In this document: positions 49,465 to 60,096 of the stretch, piece after piece | Layout: each line of letters begins with the position of its first letter | How positions within the stretch are numbered: position 1 is the first letter of the stretch | Assembly: GCA_916613615.1 (NCBI GenBank) | Contig: OU744730.1 | Coordinates: 33,341,315-33,405,314, forward strand | Source: Steromphala cineraria | Taxonomy: Eukaryota > Mollusca > Gastropoda > Trochida > Trochidae | Length of the DNA: 64,000 nucleotides | Direction: 5' to 3' | Notes under the pieces: generated by a model | What the model was told of the DNA's origin: nothing | Database searches by the model: none | Seen by the model: the letters and a program-made list of their open reading frames with translations, nothing else | Program-made: the position numbers and the translations under genes

Positions 49465-49820
49465 AGGGGCAGTAGCACGTTTTTAGGGGGAATATAAGGT
49501 GATGTCAGGAAAATTAAAATTAATGGTTCCAATTGAAAGACAATGTATTTAAACTAAATGAAGCAGTAATAATTCAAATATATAACGTAAAGTTTAGCCA
49601 TGCGATTCCTTTTACTTACACAAAATGAATTAAAGGTGTTCACACAAAATGGCCGCCAGTTGATTCTATGTGAATCTTCAAACTTTGTCCTCTGACTATT
49701 GATGATTAGTTTGTGTAATGAGATTTTTGTCACTGTCAAAATTATACATTTAGCATTAACTTACAATTATCAGTGAAAATTTTAAAATATAAAATTATCA
49801 AAAAACGTGCTACTGCCCCT
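49465..49820. mobile_element. TTAA-type MITE, family A, copy 3 (356 bp, intact ends)
   Basis: Exact inverted termini AGGGGCAGTAGCACGTTTTT and AAAAACGTGCTACTGCCCCT, with TTAA on both sides (49461-49464 and 49821-49824). It is the best preserved of three copies. The interior matches 4257 and 4897 at high identity. Confidence 0.9.
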
Positions 49821-50229
49821 TTAAAGACCCACACAAGTCTATATTATTATAGCAAGTCTAGCTCACTGCAGTTTCAATGAACAGCTTCAGTGGGCTCCTT
49901 TCAATTTTAATAGTAGAAAACTGCATTTAATATGTATTTTCATTTCAGAGACTAAAATTTAGTCTAGGCCACACTATACTTTCTCGGACACTGTTTAGGT
50001 CTGGTATGTGTTGCTGTCTGGCTGTCCCAGGGTATAGAATAGTTGGTTTAAACATATTTTATTCACAAAGAATAGGATTGGGAACAAGTTGTCAAACTTA
50101 GAACACCCTCTCCTTGGTATTTACAATATTGAACATACATATGTTTATACACAAAGATGACAGATACTGGACAGTAAGGGACAAAAGAAAGACAATAACA
50201 AGAAGAGAACTGTATACACTTATACCGGT

Positions 50230-50540
50230 ATTACTCAAATCGTTTGGTATCATGAATGAATGATTGAACTGATTTAAATACATGTACATTTTGAGAAAAT
50301 GAAAGGTCTGCACTTCCCTCTAACAAAAGTTTAAGATCGATAAAAACATTTCAGTTACATGTGCGCTTCAGTGTTAACATGAAATTGTCTCTCTGGTTTT
50401 GATATAGGGGACATTCAAAAAAATAATGATAAGAGCTCTCGATATTACCACATGTGCACTTGGGGTCAGTATCCATTACAATTTTGAATAAATCCAAATT
50501 TAATGAACTTACAGAATACCGTAATTTGGTATGCAAAATA
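50230..50540 (-). pseudogene. LINE C-terminal fragment (third family)
   Basis: The minus-strand frame reads CTCGNIESSYHYFFECPLY, the Cys-His motif found after reverse-transcriptase domains. After one in-frame TGA it continues to FIHDTKRFE, a typical C-terminal FI-x-TKRF ending. No reverse-transcriptase core is attached. 5'-truncated relic. Confidence 0.65.
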
Positions 50541-50566
50541 TTATATTATATAATATTATATATAGA

Positions 50567-50690
50567 ATAGTTCCAGCTCGTTTTTCAAATTGACTTCGGC
50601 CTTTTCTTGTTTACTGTTTTATGGTTCTGTCACTTTCAGAATTGTCTAAACAAAACACCCCTCCAGATAAGATATGATGTTGGATACGCA
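50567..50690. repeat. dispersed repeat family D, copy 3 (second block only)
   Basis: TAGTTCCAGCTCGTTTTTC, GACTTCGGCCTTTTC, TCTGTCACTTTC and AGATAAGATATGAT match 42257-42376. Confidence 0.65.
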
Positions 50691-50907
50691 CTTGAATTCC
50701 AACTGAGAGGTCAGAATTTAACGACGGGGTTAAATCAACTGATATGCCAGTCATCTCGCTGACCTGATTGCTACTTTCTGTGATAGGCACTCGATTCAGA
50801 TATCATAAGTCTCTTGAAAGTTTGGATACAATAATCAAAAATATATCTCGGATAACTGCTAAATGCTCATTACTCCCTAAATTGAAAGGACATCTATATA
50901 TCTAACA

Positions 50908-51107
50908 CAGTCTGAGTAAACCTAGCCTCAATAACACTTGCTATATACCTTCCAACGTTATATGTGCGAAAGCAGACTATTGCGACATGGGAAGCCGAGC
51001 CCTGATTAGTCAATTCGAAAGATGGATGACGCGACCCTCTACTACATTTTGCTAGACTCAATATCGGAGTGAAACGGATATAATTGAGGATAGGTTTACT
51101 TATACTG
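50908..51107. mobile_element. diverged relative of the 9 bp-TSD MITE
   Basis: The left end CAGTCTGAGTAAACCTAGCC and the right end GGTTTACTTATACTG match the arms of the element at 16729. The interior word GACGCGACCCTC is shared. The flanks TATCTAACA and ATCACAACA may be an eroded target duplication. Confidence 0.75.
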
Positions 51108-51821
51108 ATCACAACATTCAATAAAAGGATCTGTTAAGTGCGCAAAATCCCGATTTTTCGGATTTTAAGAGGTTGGAACTTCCTTATTGAATTTCAAATA
51201 TGAAACAGTTATCTTTTGTAGGTTATATGATACATATTGGATCAGTATTCGAACGTTTTCGTAAAGGTATTCGGAAAGCGTTAGTATAAATGAATATGAC
51301 AGACATGTTTTCATTGTATCTCATGTGTGTCCGTGATTATTTTGTGTTAAAGGAACTGTCCTATCGGGAGGGGTATTTTCTGCTGAGGCGAAATTGATGG
51401 AGACATTTTAGTTTATACATATAATATCATTTGTACAAGGTCATATATATATTGTACAATTCATAAAATAATTTGTGAACATAAAATATCACTTATATGA
51501 TGAGAACGAAAACGTAGCCTTAGACTGTAGTTAAAAACATCTTAACATAACAACCCCTCTTGAAAAGCAACCCTAGCTTCGTAGAGAACTATTGGCACAG
51601 CTATTATTCTGAGGCTCCTTTCTTATATTTGATTAACTAATCTTTAAGAGAATTATTATTTTTCAAAGACTGAATATAAGTCCAGACTTAATGAGTGTCA
51701 CATATTCCCGCCTAGACAAAAACCCGACTTGCAATTTTGATAAAAGCCCAGACCTTTTTGTCGTATAGGAAAACAAAAAAAAGCCTAACACGCCAAATGA
51801 GTAACAGTATTGTAAGGAGAT

Positions 51822-53925
51822 CAGATAAGATAAGATAAGATAACATATTTTATTGCCATTACATTCCACATTGAAACAGTGACAATATTCTAAAGCTACA
51901 TGATATACATACAATAATAAACATATATGACAAATGGACATTGAGCAAATGTAATAATCAATAATGATACATTTTCTCAAGTGGTGTCATTATTGACAAA
52001 TTTGTAAATATGGTAGCAGATGGTTTCCACTAATTCGGGTCTTCTATTCGATAAAATATATATAAACTGGTTGTGCTTATCAAGATTTCTTAAATAATTG
52101 TCTATAGCGGCAATGTTACGGACAAGACAGTGACGTTCCTTGATGTATCTTGTGCATGACATAATATGGTGCATCTCAGATTTCAGATTTGTTTATTCAG
52201 TAGTTCAGACCTAAAGGCCTATAGTACAAGTACAGTTCATGAATTATGTGGTACAAGTGGCGGTGACATTTCTTACATTGAATACATGTTTTAAATAAAT
52301 TGCAAGAGATTTAATGGAATCAATATTTTTCGAATTTAACAAATTATACAATATTTGTTTATCTCTTACGGGTAATGATACAAATGATTAATATCTGCTT
52401 CTCAAATGCATCTCATCCTCCAGTGTGTGACAAACTTTACACAATCGCTGGTCTAGAGGTATCGGTGGTCTATGTCTGCGTCCAGCCTCTATCATGGTCA
52501 TATCTTATGGTCGCTTAAGCGTAGTTTAGTGAAATGTACTCGATGTAACTTTGTTGGGCAATTAAGATACGGTTCAAAGGTAACTTTAGTTTTAAATTGT
52601 CTATAGATCCTAAGTTTATTCTTTGATGATTGACGAGGGGAGTCTTGTAAAGAGTTGATAAAATTTGTTTCGAAATGCGACTTTAACTTTTGTAAACTGT
52701 ACGCAGATAATAGATCACCGAATGACATATTATTATGTTTTGATAAAGCCATGCAATGTTTAAGAGCATGTTGAAGCACAATGTTTTGAGTATTACACAG
52801 GTGGTCATGAAATGCAAATATGGATTTGATTACATTATATTGGATCGGGAGTAAACCTAGTTCAGCCCCGCATGCCCAATTATGTGTTGATCGGGATACA
52901 CCCAGGATACGTTTACAAAATTTCAATTGTAATTTTTCTGAACCAAAAGAGTCTAAATACTTGGAGGAGGTATATCCCATAACCCAGATTTCGCAATTAT
53001 AAAGGAGTATCGGTTCAATGATAGCTCTAAATATCTTACAGCTTACAGCTGGTGACAAATCATTACCAAATAAGACAGATGAAAGAATGGTAGGCTCGTT
53101 GTCCCTTTTTCTGTAATGCTTCCAAACAGTGTTTGAATTTTCCATTTTGGTGGAGTATAATTCCCAGATATGTATACTTATCAGTGACAAGTACAGGCTG
53201 GTCGCTTATAGTCCATGGTTGCTCCTGCTTAGATTTGGTTGATGATCCAAACACCACAATGTTGGTTTTCTTCATATTGATATCAATATAATTATTTGTA
53301 CAATAGAGGGTCAGATTATCAAGCAACATTTGCAGTTTAGTTGGTGAATCAGTTAATGAAACCAGGTCATCTGCAAATAGTAGATGACCAAGCATCAAAC
53401 CATCCAAGCATAATCCATTTTTGGGTATGTCAAGATAAGACACGAGGTCATTAATGAAGAAGTTGAAAAGTGTAGGTGAAAGAATACAGCCATGACGCAC
53501 ATCTACATTTGACAGAAAGGGTTCAGACAATCCAGCTGATGTTTTTACTTTGTAGTGCACATTGGAATATAGAGATGATACCACGTCCAATATTTTCCCA
53601 TTTATACCCTGTTTATACAATTTTGAGAGGAGCAATCCCCTATTTACAGAGTCAAAAGCCTTTTTAAAATCTATGAAACAGGTATAAAGTTTCTTTTTCT
53701 TGACTTTAAAACTGTCAATGATAGTTTTGATAGTGAATATGTTGTCTGAAGTACGAAAACCTTTTCTAAAACCAGACTGACAGGGATCAAAAGTTGAGTT
53801 TGATTCAAAGAATTTTATGATTCGATCATTGATAACTTTGCAAAATAACTTTCCCAGGCAGCTACTAATGGCAATTCCTTTGTAATTATTTGGATTTAGC
53901 TTATCTCCTTTCCGATATTTTTTTT
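51822..53925 (-). mobile_element. non-LTR retrotransposon (LINE 2), disrupted, with a nested insertion
   Basis: Related to LINE 1 but clearly a different family. The reverse-transcriptase reading begins near 53920 (KGDKLNPNNYKGIA), continues through CQSGFRKG, FIDFKKAFDS, RHGC (usual Gln replaced) and LLFADDLVS. It shifts frame near 53100 and ends around 52415 in LCKVCHTLEDEMH. The continuation MHHIMSCTRY... is at 52174-51977, beyond a 225 bp insertion. The 3' tail is a GATAA repeat (AGATAAGATAAGATAAGATAA at 51828, + strand). 5'-truncated and not functional. Confidence 0.88.
52180..52410 (-). mobile_element. LINE 3' fragment inserted into LINE 2
   Basis: The insertion is bounded by TGCATCTCA (near 52172) and TGCATCTCA (near 52407), an apparent target duplication. 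Its minus-strand end carries AAATCTG-type tail repeats. The minus frame (RDKQILYNLLNSKNIDSIK) resembles the extreme C-terminus of a LINE reverse transcriptase. About 225 bp; severely 5'-truncated. Confidence 0.75.
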
Positions 53926-53927
53926 AC

Positions 53928-54460
53928 GAAACTTGGTATGTGGTTAGACTAGTGGTTGGCTGGTGCATTTTGACATTTTGGTTATATTGGATTTAAAAAA
54001 AATAATTCTGGTTTCCATGGAACAAGTTTTAACTTAGTGCATAAAGAGAGAATGGTCTGTTTCCGGGCCATATCTAAAAACCAGTTCAATATTATTTTAC
54101 AAAACCTGGTATATGGTTAGACCTAATGGTGGTTTTTGAACTACGTGCATTTAGGGAGGAGAATACCCATAACTAAAAAATATAATCAATATTATTTTTA
54201 AAAAATTGGTATTAAGTTAGATCTATAGCTAGTGTTGATGTTGTGCGTTTTGCTATTTTGGATATTCTGAATTTCTGATTTTTTGATAGTTTCCATGGTA
54301 ACAATTTGAACTTACTGCATTTTTGGAGAAGGTCCATTTCCAAACTATAGTTCAAAAACTGTTAAATATTGTTTTACTTAACTTGGTACGTAGGAGGATC
54401 AACATTTAGTAACAGTATATGCTAAAAGCACCAAACCAATTTTTTCGGATTTTTTAAGGA
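53928..54460. repeat. diverged tandem repeat (about 110-165 bp spacing)
   Basis: The phrase TTTTAC(G/A)AAA(C)(T/C)TGGTAT recurs near 53928, 54095, 54207 and 54370, followed by GGTTAGA(C/T). TTTCCATGG(T)AACAA and GGTCTGTTTCC/GGTCCATTTCC pairs recur with it. No coding potential. Confidence 0.6.
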
Positions 54461-55544
54461 ACAACTTTCTATTCGAATTTCGAATAAGATGAAGTGTTAT
54501 CTTTTGAGAATAATACTTATACAGTTTTCGAACCCCGATCAATTCGCCTCAGGAATAACTGGAGATTTAATCAGTAAGAAAAAGATATGCAAAGTTTTTT
54601 CAAAGAAGGCATTCAGTTATTTACCCTGTTACGAGATATGGAATTGTATAGGATAACATGGTAATGGTGCAACGAATTGAACTTTCTAAACTTTAACTGA
54701 TGTTTGTAATCTACTGTGAGTCTGTACGATTATTTGAAATACGATATGACATGATTTTTTCTTATATCAATAAAAGGATCTTTTGGTAAATCATTTATTT
54801 CGTGATTCAACACGACGCTCTATTTATTGAGTTCATCAGTTTACAAACAAAAAATGAAGAAACATGTGACATATGCGTTTTATGCTTTTTAACATTTGCC
54901 AAGATGCTTTTTCATATTGATATAGATTCTCAAATTTTACACATATACTTCATTTGCTCAGCATGCCATGGCTAAACTACTAGTATGTTCGATTCTAAAT
55001 CAAATAAAATCAACTGTACAATGATTAATTCATAAATGATTCTTGATCCAAAATATCTAGTTTTAGGAGAAAAATGTTTGATCAAATCACCTAATATAAA
55101 AACTGTGACTCTCAAACTAAAGTCTTCACATTTAAGGTTCTCATCACGTTTTTACTTATACTTGTATAGTTTTGATAGCAAATCAAGTGGTCTTTGTCAC
55201 GTACGTTTGTATATTAATTATGACCAATAGTAGGTCTATCAACGATGTGTACTAAATGCGTGAAAGGCTGATCTTTTTTTCCTGGTATTTTCAGTAGTTT
55301 TATCGAATTCTTCATGATTGTCCACAATGCGTGTATCCGTGTGCAAAAATGATCACATACGATATTCACCTCCATCGTTTAGATAAAAAGGAGGTATTTA
55401 GGTAATCATAACTTAACATTATCTTGAAGCAGAATTTATGTCCGTTCACAACTGCGACTCGTTTGTATTGAAACGATTGAAGTGGATTCAATGTGGACAT
55501 TTTATGGGCGTTGCCTTGCTACACTATACTTAGTCCCCACCCCA

Positions 55545-55740
55545 CATACTCCCCCGCCAAGGCAATCTAAAAATAGTATTCAGCTCTAGCGCCCTCTAGC
55601 GTCCATCGTTCCAGTTTGATCTTACATCGTACGGGGCAGGGTTAAAACGAGTTTGTCCTTACAAGATACGCGAAACAATGTTTATCCCAGTTTGACCGTT
55701 CGTTTCGTTTTGTTGTATTTTTTGCCTTGATGGCCGCCCA
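55545..55740. repeat. right member of a 19 kb-spaced inverted repeat pair
   Basis: The inverse complement of 36437-36625: CTAGCGTCCATCG, ATGTTTATCCCAGTTTGACC, GCCTTGATGGCCGCCCA. The outer edge CCGCCCA is followed by TAGGCCTGTA. The left partner is preceded by ATGGCCTGTA, so an 8-base direct match abuts both outer ends. Confidence 0.8.
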
Positions 55741-56666
55741 TAGGCCTGTACATGCTAAGAATCTATTATAGTTAGCATCAAGCCTTGTTTAATCTCATGT
55801 GTCCCAGATACTATGGCACCTGCATGCTAAGAGTAATTAAATGGATAGCACTAAACGTGATCATGAGAAGACCGCCAGACAGTCACTTGATGGGTAGCTT
55901 CAGATGACTACATGCCGTGATGTAATCAAATTGTTTGAGGACCTTTGAACTGGGCACCTAGCTTTTCCAAACCACATTCCCTGCTTCCAACAACACTAAC
56001 AATATTTTCTAGCACTGATCAGTTGGGTCCTGAAGAATTAAAGTTTCAAATGGACCATGCAATAAATGAATGAAAATGAAGTGATGAAGAGGTTTAAAAT
56101 CACATATTTTGATATTTTGTTTAAGCAATTTAGGAATTTTAGACTTTTTCTTTCAATTTCATGCAAACTTTAAAAAGTAACATGCATGCTTTCTGAATCA
56201 AATGCAAGTTTGAATATTTCATCCATTTAAAATCAATATTATTGACACTATATATACTTTGACATTATAACATTCATAATTAATAAAAACTTAACAACAC
56301 GACTTAGCTATAAGAATACTACAGCATAATCAATGCTTTTCCCTTGTCCCCAATCTTTCCCAGGTTGACTTCAATTTCACCTGTGTGAGTGTAACACAAA
56401 AGCACCATCATTATCATCATTATCACCATCTTTACACTTTACCATTTCCATACTTACAACAGGTACGGCATTGTTTAAAAGACTATTCATATATTCTTGG
56501 GAGAGATAAGTAATGCAGGCAGTTGTGTTTATGACTTTACAAAACAAGTGGGAATTCAATTTACTTGTTGCCCAGTAACATCTTGCAAACTGGCAACAAC
56601 ATTGTGTTCAATTCACCAAGAAAATACAATTTAGGTACCGAGTAACTAATATGACTATCAATTTTT

Positions 56667-58018
56667 AGCTCATCAGGACTGAAAGTCCAGATGGGCTTAT
56701 GGCATGGCCCGTCGTCCGTCGTCCGTCCGTCGTCCGTCGTCCGTCCGTCCGTAAACTTTTGACACTTTCGACTTCTCCTCATGAACCATACACATTAGAG
56801 AGCTGAAATTTTGTGTACAAGTACCTTAGCATATGGAGATTCTAATTTGTAACTTTGGTGACCCTGTGACCCCAAATAGGGTCACAGGGGTCACAACTTT
56901 AAAAACCTATTTTCATCTTCTTCTCCAGTTCCAGAAGGACTAGAGAGTTAAAAATGATTAGTGCAGACTCCTTGGCCAATGGGGATTCTAATTTGTAACT
57001 TTGGTGACCCTGTGATCCCAAATAGGGTCACAGGGGTCACAACCTTAAATACCTATTTTCATCTTCTTCTCCAGTTCGAAAAGGAGTAGAGAGTTAAAAA
57101 TTATATGTGCAGACTCCTTGGACAATGGAGATTCTAATTTGTAACTTTGGTGACCCTGTGACCCCAAATAGGGTCACAGGGGTCACAACCTTAAAAACCT
57201 ATTTTCATCTTCTTCTCCAGTTCTAAAAGGACTAGAGAGTTAAAAACGATATGTGCAGACTCCTTGGCCAATGGGGATTCTAATTTGTAACTTTGGTGAC
57301 CCTGTGATCCCAAATAGGGTCACAGGGGTCACAACCTTAAAAACCTATTTTCATCTTCTTCTCCAGTTCTAAAAGGACTAGAGAGTTGAAAATGATATGT
57401 GCAGACTCCTTGGCCAATCGGGACTCTTAATTGTAGATTTCGTGACCCCATGACCCCAAATAGGGTCACAGGGGTCACAACCTTAAAAACCAATTCTCAT
57501 CTTCTTCTCCAGTTCCAAAAGGTCTAGAGAGTTAATATTGATATGTGCAGACTCCTTGGACAATGGGGATTCTAATTTGTAACTTTGTTGACCCTGTGAC
57601 CCCAAATAGGGTCACAGGGGTCACAACCTTAAAAAACTATTTTCATCTTCTTCTCAAGTTCCAAAAGGTCTAGAGAGCTGAAATTATATGTGCAGACTCC
57701 TTGGCCAATGGGGATTCTAAATTGTAGATTTCGTGACCCCATGACCCCAAATAGGGTCACAGGGGTCACAATCTTAAAACCCTATTTTTCTCCATTAGAT
57801 GACAGTCTATGGCAAAGTTATTTCTCCTTGGATATTTTAGTATGTTCTTTCACTGTCTGATAAGGCGATGTAGAAAGTGTTGAATAATAATACATTTGTT
57901 TTGTAATTTTTTATAGGTTTTCTTGCAATAGGTAACATCAGTTTCATTTTTAGCTCATCTTGCCTGTATAAAGCAAACTTGATATGATGCCTGATGAGCT
58001 ACAGAGCCAATGGCTCTA
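56667..58018 (+). mobile_element. minisatellite (Helentron-like) element III, about 7 monomers
   Basis: The left end AGCTCATCAGGACTGAAAGTCC and a CCGT/CGTC run lead to about seven 145-146 bp monomers. A unique tail of about 230 bases is nearly identical to that of element I. The right end GATGAGCTAC carries the AGAGCC-AAT-GGCTCT hairpin. Its monomers match the distal part of element I almost monomer for monomer, so I and III share a recent ancestor. Confidence 0.85.
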
Positions 58019-58869
58019 TTTTTTTTATTCTTTCTAGGTTTCATGTTTTAAAGAGACGTTACTACTCAAGCATTATCTTATATGATTATAAATTTCATGT
58101 TGTACTGTGAAAAAAACGCTGGGTTGTACTTCCTTCAGAACTTTTAACCTCATTGAGTTGTACGTAATAAATAATTCATTTGAAACAGATTTTGTGAATG
58201 TTATTTTGCATCCTGCTAAACAACATATCTTTATCCAAGTTCATTCTTACCCGGAAAACACCTCCAATTGTTGACAGGTTGTTATTCATGCCTCTGGCAA
58301 TGTGATTTTGTCAGCCAATGAAATGTAGTTATTTATGGTAACTAAAGCAAAACATCCCTAACTTCTACATCCTTAAACCAGGTAATGCGCTTTTGTTGGA
58401 AGGGAGAAGTGTCATTGGCTGGGCCCACATCGATGTGGCAGGATTGGTATTGTCATGAACAATATCATAAACCCCTAAACAGAAACCTTACTTTCATTAT
58501 AATATCCTAACTGTCTGGCCCTCACTTGAAAATATCTAAGCAAATTATTTTTGTCTCTATAGGCACGTTAGGTAGGGAAGGATCATAACCTTACAAACTG
58601 GAATTGCTTTGCAAGCCTTTTCCCTAAACATATCCCTATTTTCTTGGACTTGAGAACTCCAAAAGGGGAGGTTAATGTTACTTATTTAGTTTGTTTTAGA
58701 CTGTTTGTCTTTGATGTGTGAAATTAGATGATCAACATGGCCATTTCAGGAAACTAACGTCAAAATATCCTGCAAATGACCATGTCAGTCTGACCCTGTG
58801 AGTACTTCATTTTTTTTTGGACCCGTTGAAGCCCTACCTTTAGTGATATGAAATGTGTCTCCTCCCCAG

Positions 58870-59014
58870 CACGCTAGGAAGTGAAGGATCGGGAGAGAGG
58901 GGGAAGACTGTCATCGACATGCAGGCCATCGACGCCATCTACTCCCGTAAACAAGTTGAGGAGAGTCGCATGCACCATCTACTCGAAGACTCCATGTTCA
59001 GACCTCACAAATCG
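58870..59014 (+). CDS. SLC9A: Na+/H+ exchanger exon 9 (residues 577-625), cytoplasmic tail
   Basis: Acceptor CTCCCCAG; the opening C completes Asp577. It encodes a Gly/Ser/Glu-rich stretch, then VIDMQAIDAIYSRKQVEESR and MHHLLEDSMFRPHKS. Vertebrate NHE2/3/5 have the same MHHLL...YKPR motif at the equivalent place in the tail, confirming that this exon belongs to the gene despite the 23.5 kb intron. It ends AAATCG before GTAAGT in phase 0, so at least one further coding exon follows. Confidence 0.9.
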
Positions 59015-60042
59015 GTAAGTTAATAATGTTTACATTGCGTTTGCTTTTTGTCTGAGAAATGTTTGTATTGATTATTTTATGGACTCCATAAAAAACCCTT
59101 TCACCCTTATGAACCCAAAATCAAATATGTAGGAAATGAAAAATGACAAAAAGGCAAATGTTTAGAGAACAAGAATACAGCCCAGAAGGAGATAATGGTG
59201 TTTCTGACATTTCCATTCCAGTTTATCCTTTTGTTAGTTGGTTTGTGATTGTGTTTGCTTTATTGTAATTAAGATATTGAGAGTTGTATACAATCCATGT
59301 AGTACCAGAATCAAGTAAGAATTTACAATCATCAAATTTTCCAAGGTCCAATCTCAGTTAGATCGGGTCAAAACATTTGGCAACGTATGTGCTCCAGCCA
59401 ATCAGTGGCAAGACTAGAGAGCCATCTGAATGGCTTAATATTTTAATGAGCCTCTGATTGGTTGAATGTATAGAAGATGAAAGGTCACAGACAATGTCAC
59501 CTGAAGCGACCCTATGGAGTGATACTCAGATCAGAAACACACTGAGGCACAAATGAAAGGTTCAATCTTATTTCAATGAGATTGCTGCTATCTATGTAAT
59601 TGTACCTTGGCATCCACAAAAAAAACCATCAAATCATAAAGCACCAGGGTCATTCATAACAGCATCTTCAGGAATCGTTTGGTTTTTGGTAATGTTAAAT
59701 AACAAATTAAAAGTGCGGTCAACAAATTAGTCATGTCAAACATTTCTGATGCCCTGTGCGGGTTTATTTTCGTGGTGCATGACTATCTAACAGTTGCTAG
59801 CAAATTGCTCTGATATTGAATTGAATAACTGACAAAAGCAACACAAAGATGACACAAAAATCTCAAGATTACACACTGATGGAAATGCAAAAGTTAAAGG
59901 AGAAAGGTGGTCCCCACCAAAAAGTCCAAAATAAGCTCACTCCCTAATGTTGCTTCTTGAGTCAAATGTCTTCAGATGGGTTTACTAATTGCCATACACG
60001 ATTCTTTACAAAATTTTAACATTTGTGTTTTATCAAAAACAG
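59015..60042 (+). other. intron 9 (first part), nothing recognised
   Basis: GTAAGT donor at 59015. No element or convincing exon before 60043. Confidence 0.6.
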
Positions 60043-60096
60043 TATGAGGCCCTGAAAGAGAAGGAAACCTGCATAATAAGTGAACAGAAAGCTTGA
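60043..60096 (+). CDS. candidate exon 10 giving a short C-terminus
   Basis: After ATCAAAAACAG, in the phase required by exon 9, the sequence reads YEALKEKETCIISEQKA and then TGA. This would follow FRPHKS and end the protein at about 642 residues. The acceptor has a weak pyrimidine tract. Vertebrate tails continue here with RYKAS..., and the similarity is slight. It could be an alternative terminal exon or chance. Confidence 0.3.
   Translation, partial: YEALKEKETCIISEQKA

Larger units (their letters stand above)
35344..58869 (+). other. intron 8 (23.5 kb), transposon-rich
   Basis: Donor GTGAGT, acceptor CTCCCCAG; the phases of exons 8 and 9 agree (GA + C = Asp). No exon was found between them, and the flanking protein reads well without one. 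Contents are listed individually. Stretches without a recognised feature: about 37750-39330, 43000-44560, 46700-48470, 48725-49460, 54470-55540, 55745-56660 and 58020-58860. Confidence 0.75.
10100..59014 (+). other. SLC9A: gene span: plasma-membrane Na+/H+ exchanger, 9 exons, 3' end not in window
   Basis: Electroneutral exchanger that swaps extracellular Na+ for intracellular H+ to set cell pH, volume and epithelial Na+ uptake. Nine exons of 211, 467, 257, 218, 203, 90, 71, 213 and 145 bases join in phase to 625 codons without a stop. All have canonical GT donors and AG acceptors. Family motifs in order: PPII in FFLFILPPIIYDAG (residues 117-130), DPVAV (193-197), the ND pair (221-222) and YGGLRG (411-416; Arg 415). 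The YVEL-PY/WILLAS start, the MSYGGLRG context and the MHHLL motif after the membrane domain place it nearer NHE2/3/5 than NHE1 or the endosomal NHE6-9. The long regulatory tail is incomplete, so this is a partial gene. The exact orthology class needs a phylogeny. Confidence 0.9.

Noticed and set aside
36437..55740. Polinton/Maverick virus-like element bounded by the 19 kb inverted repeats
   Set aside because: No integrase, polymerase, packaging ATPase or capsid-like reading frame is visible between the repeats; only LINEs, MITEs and satellites.
58021..58860. Additional exon between the third minisatellite element and exon 9
   Set aside because: Exons 8 and 9 join in phase to a continuous family-like tail; no segment here has a matching phase, acceptor and donor.
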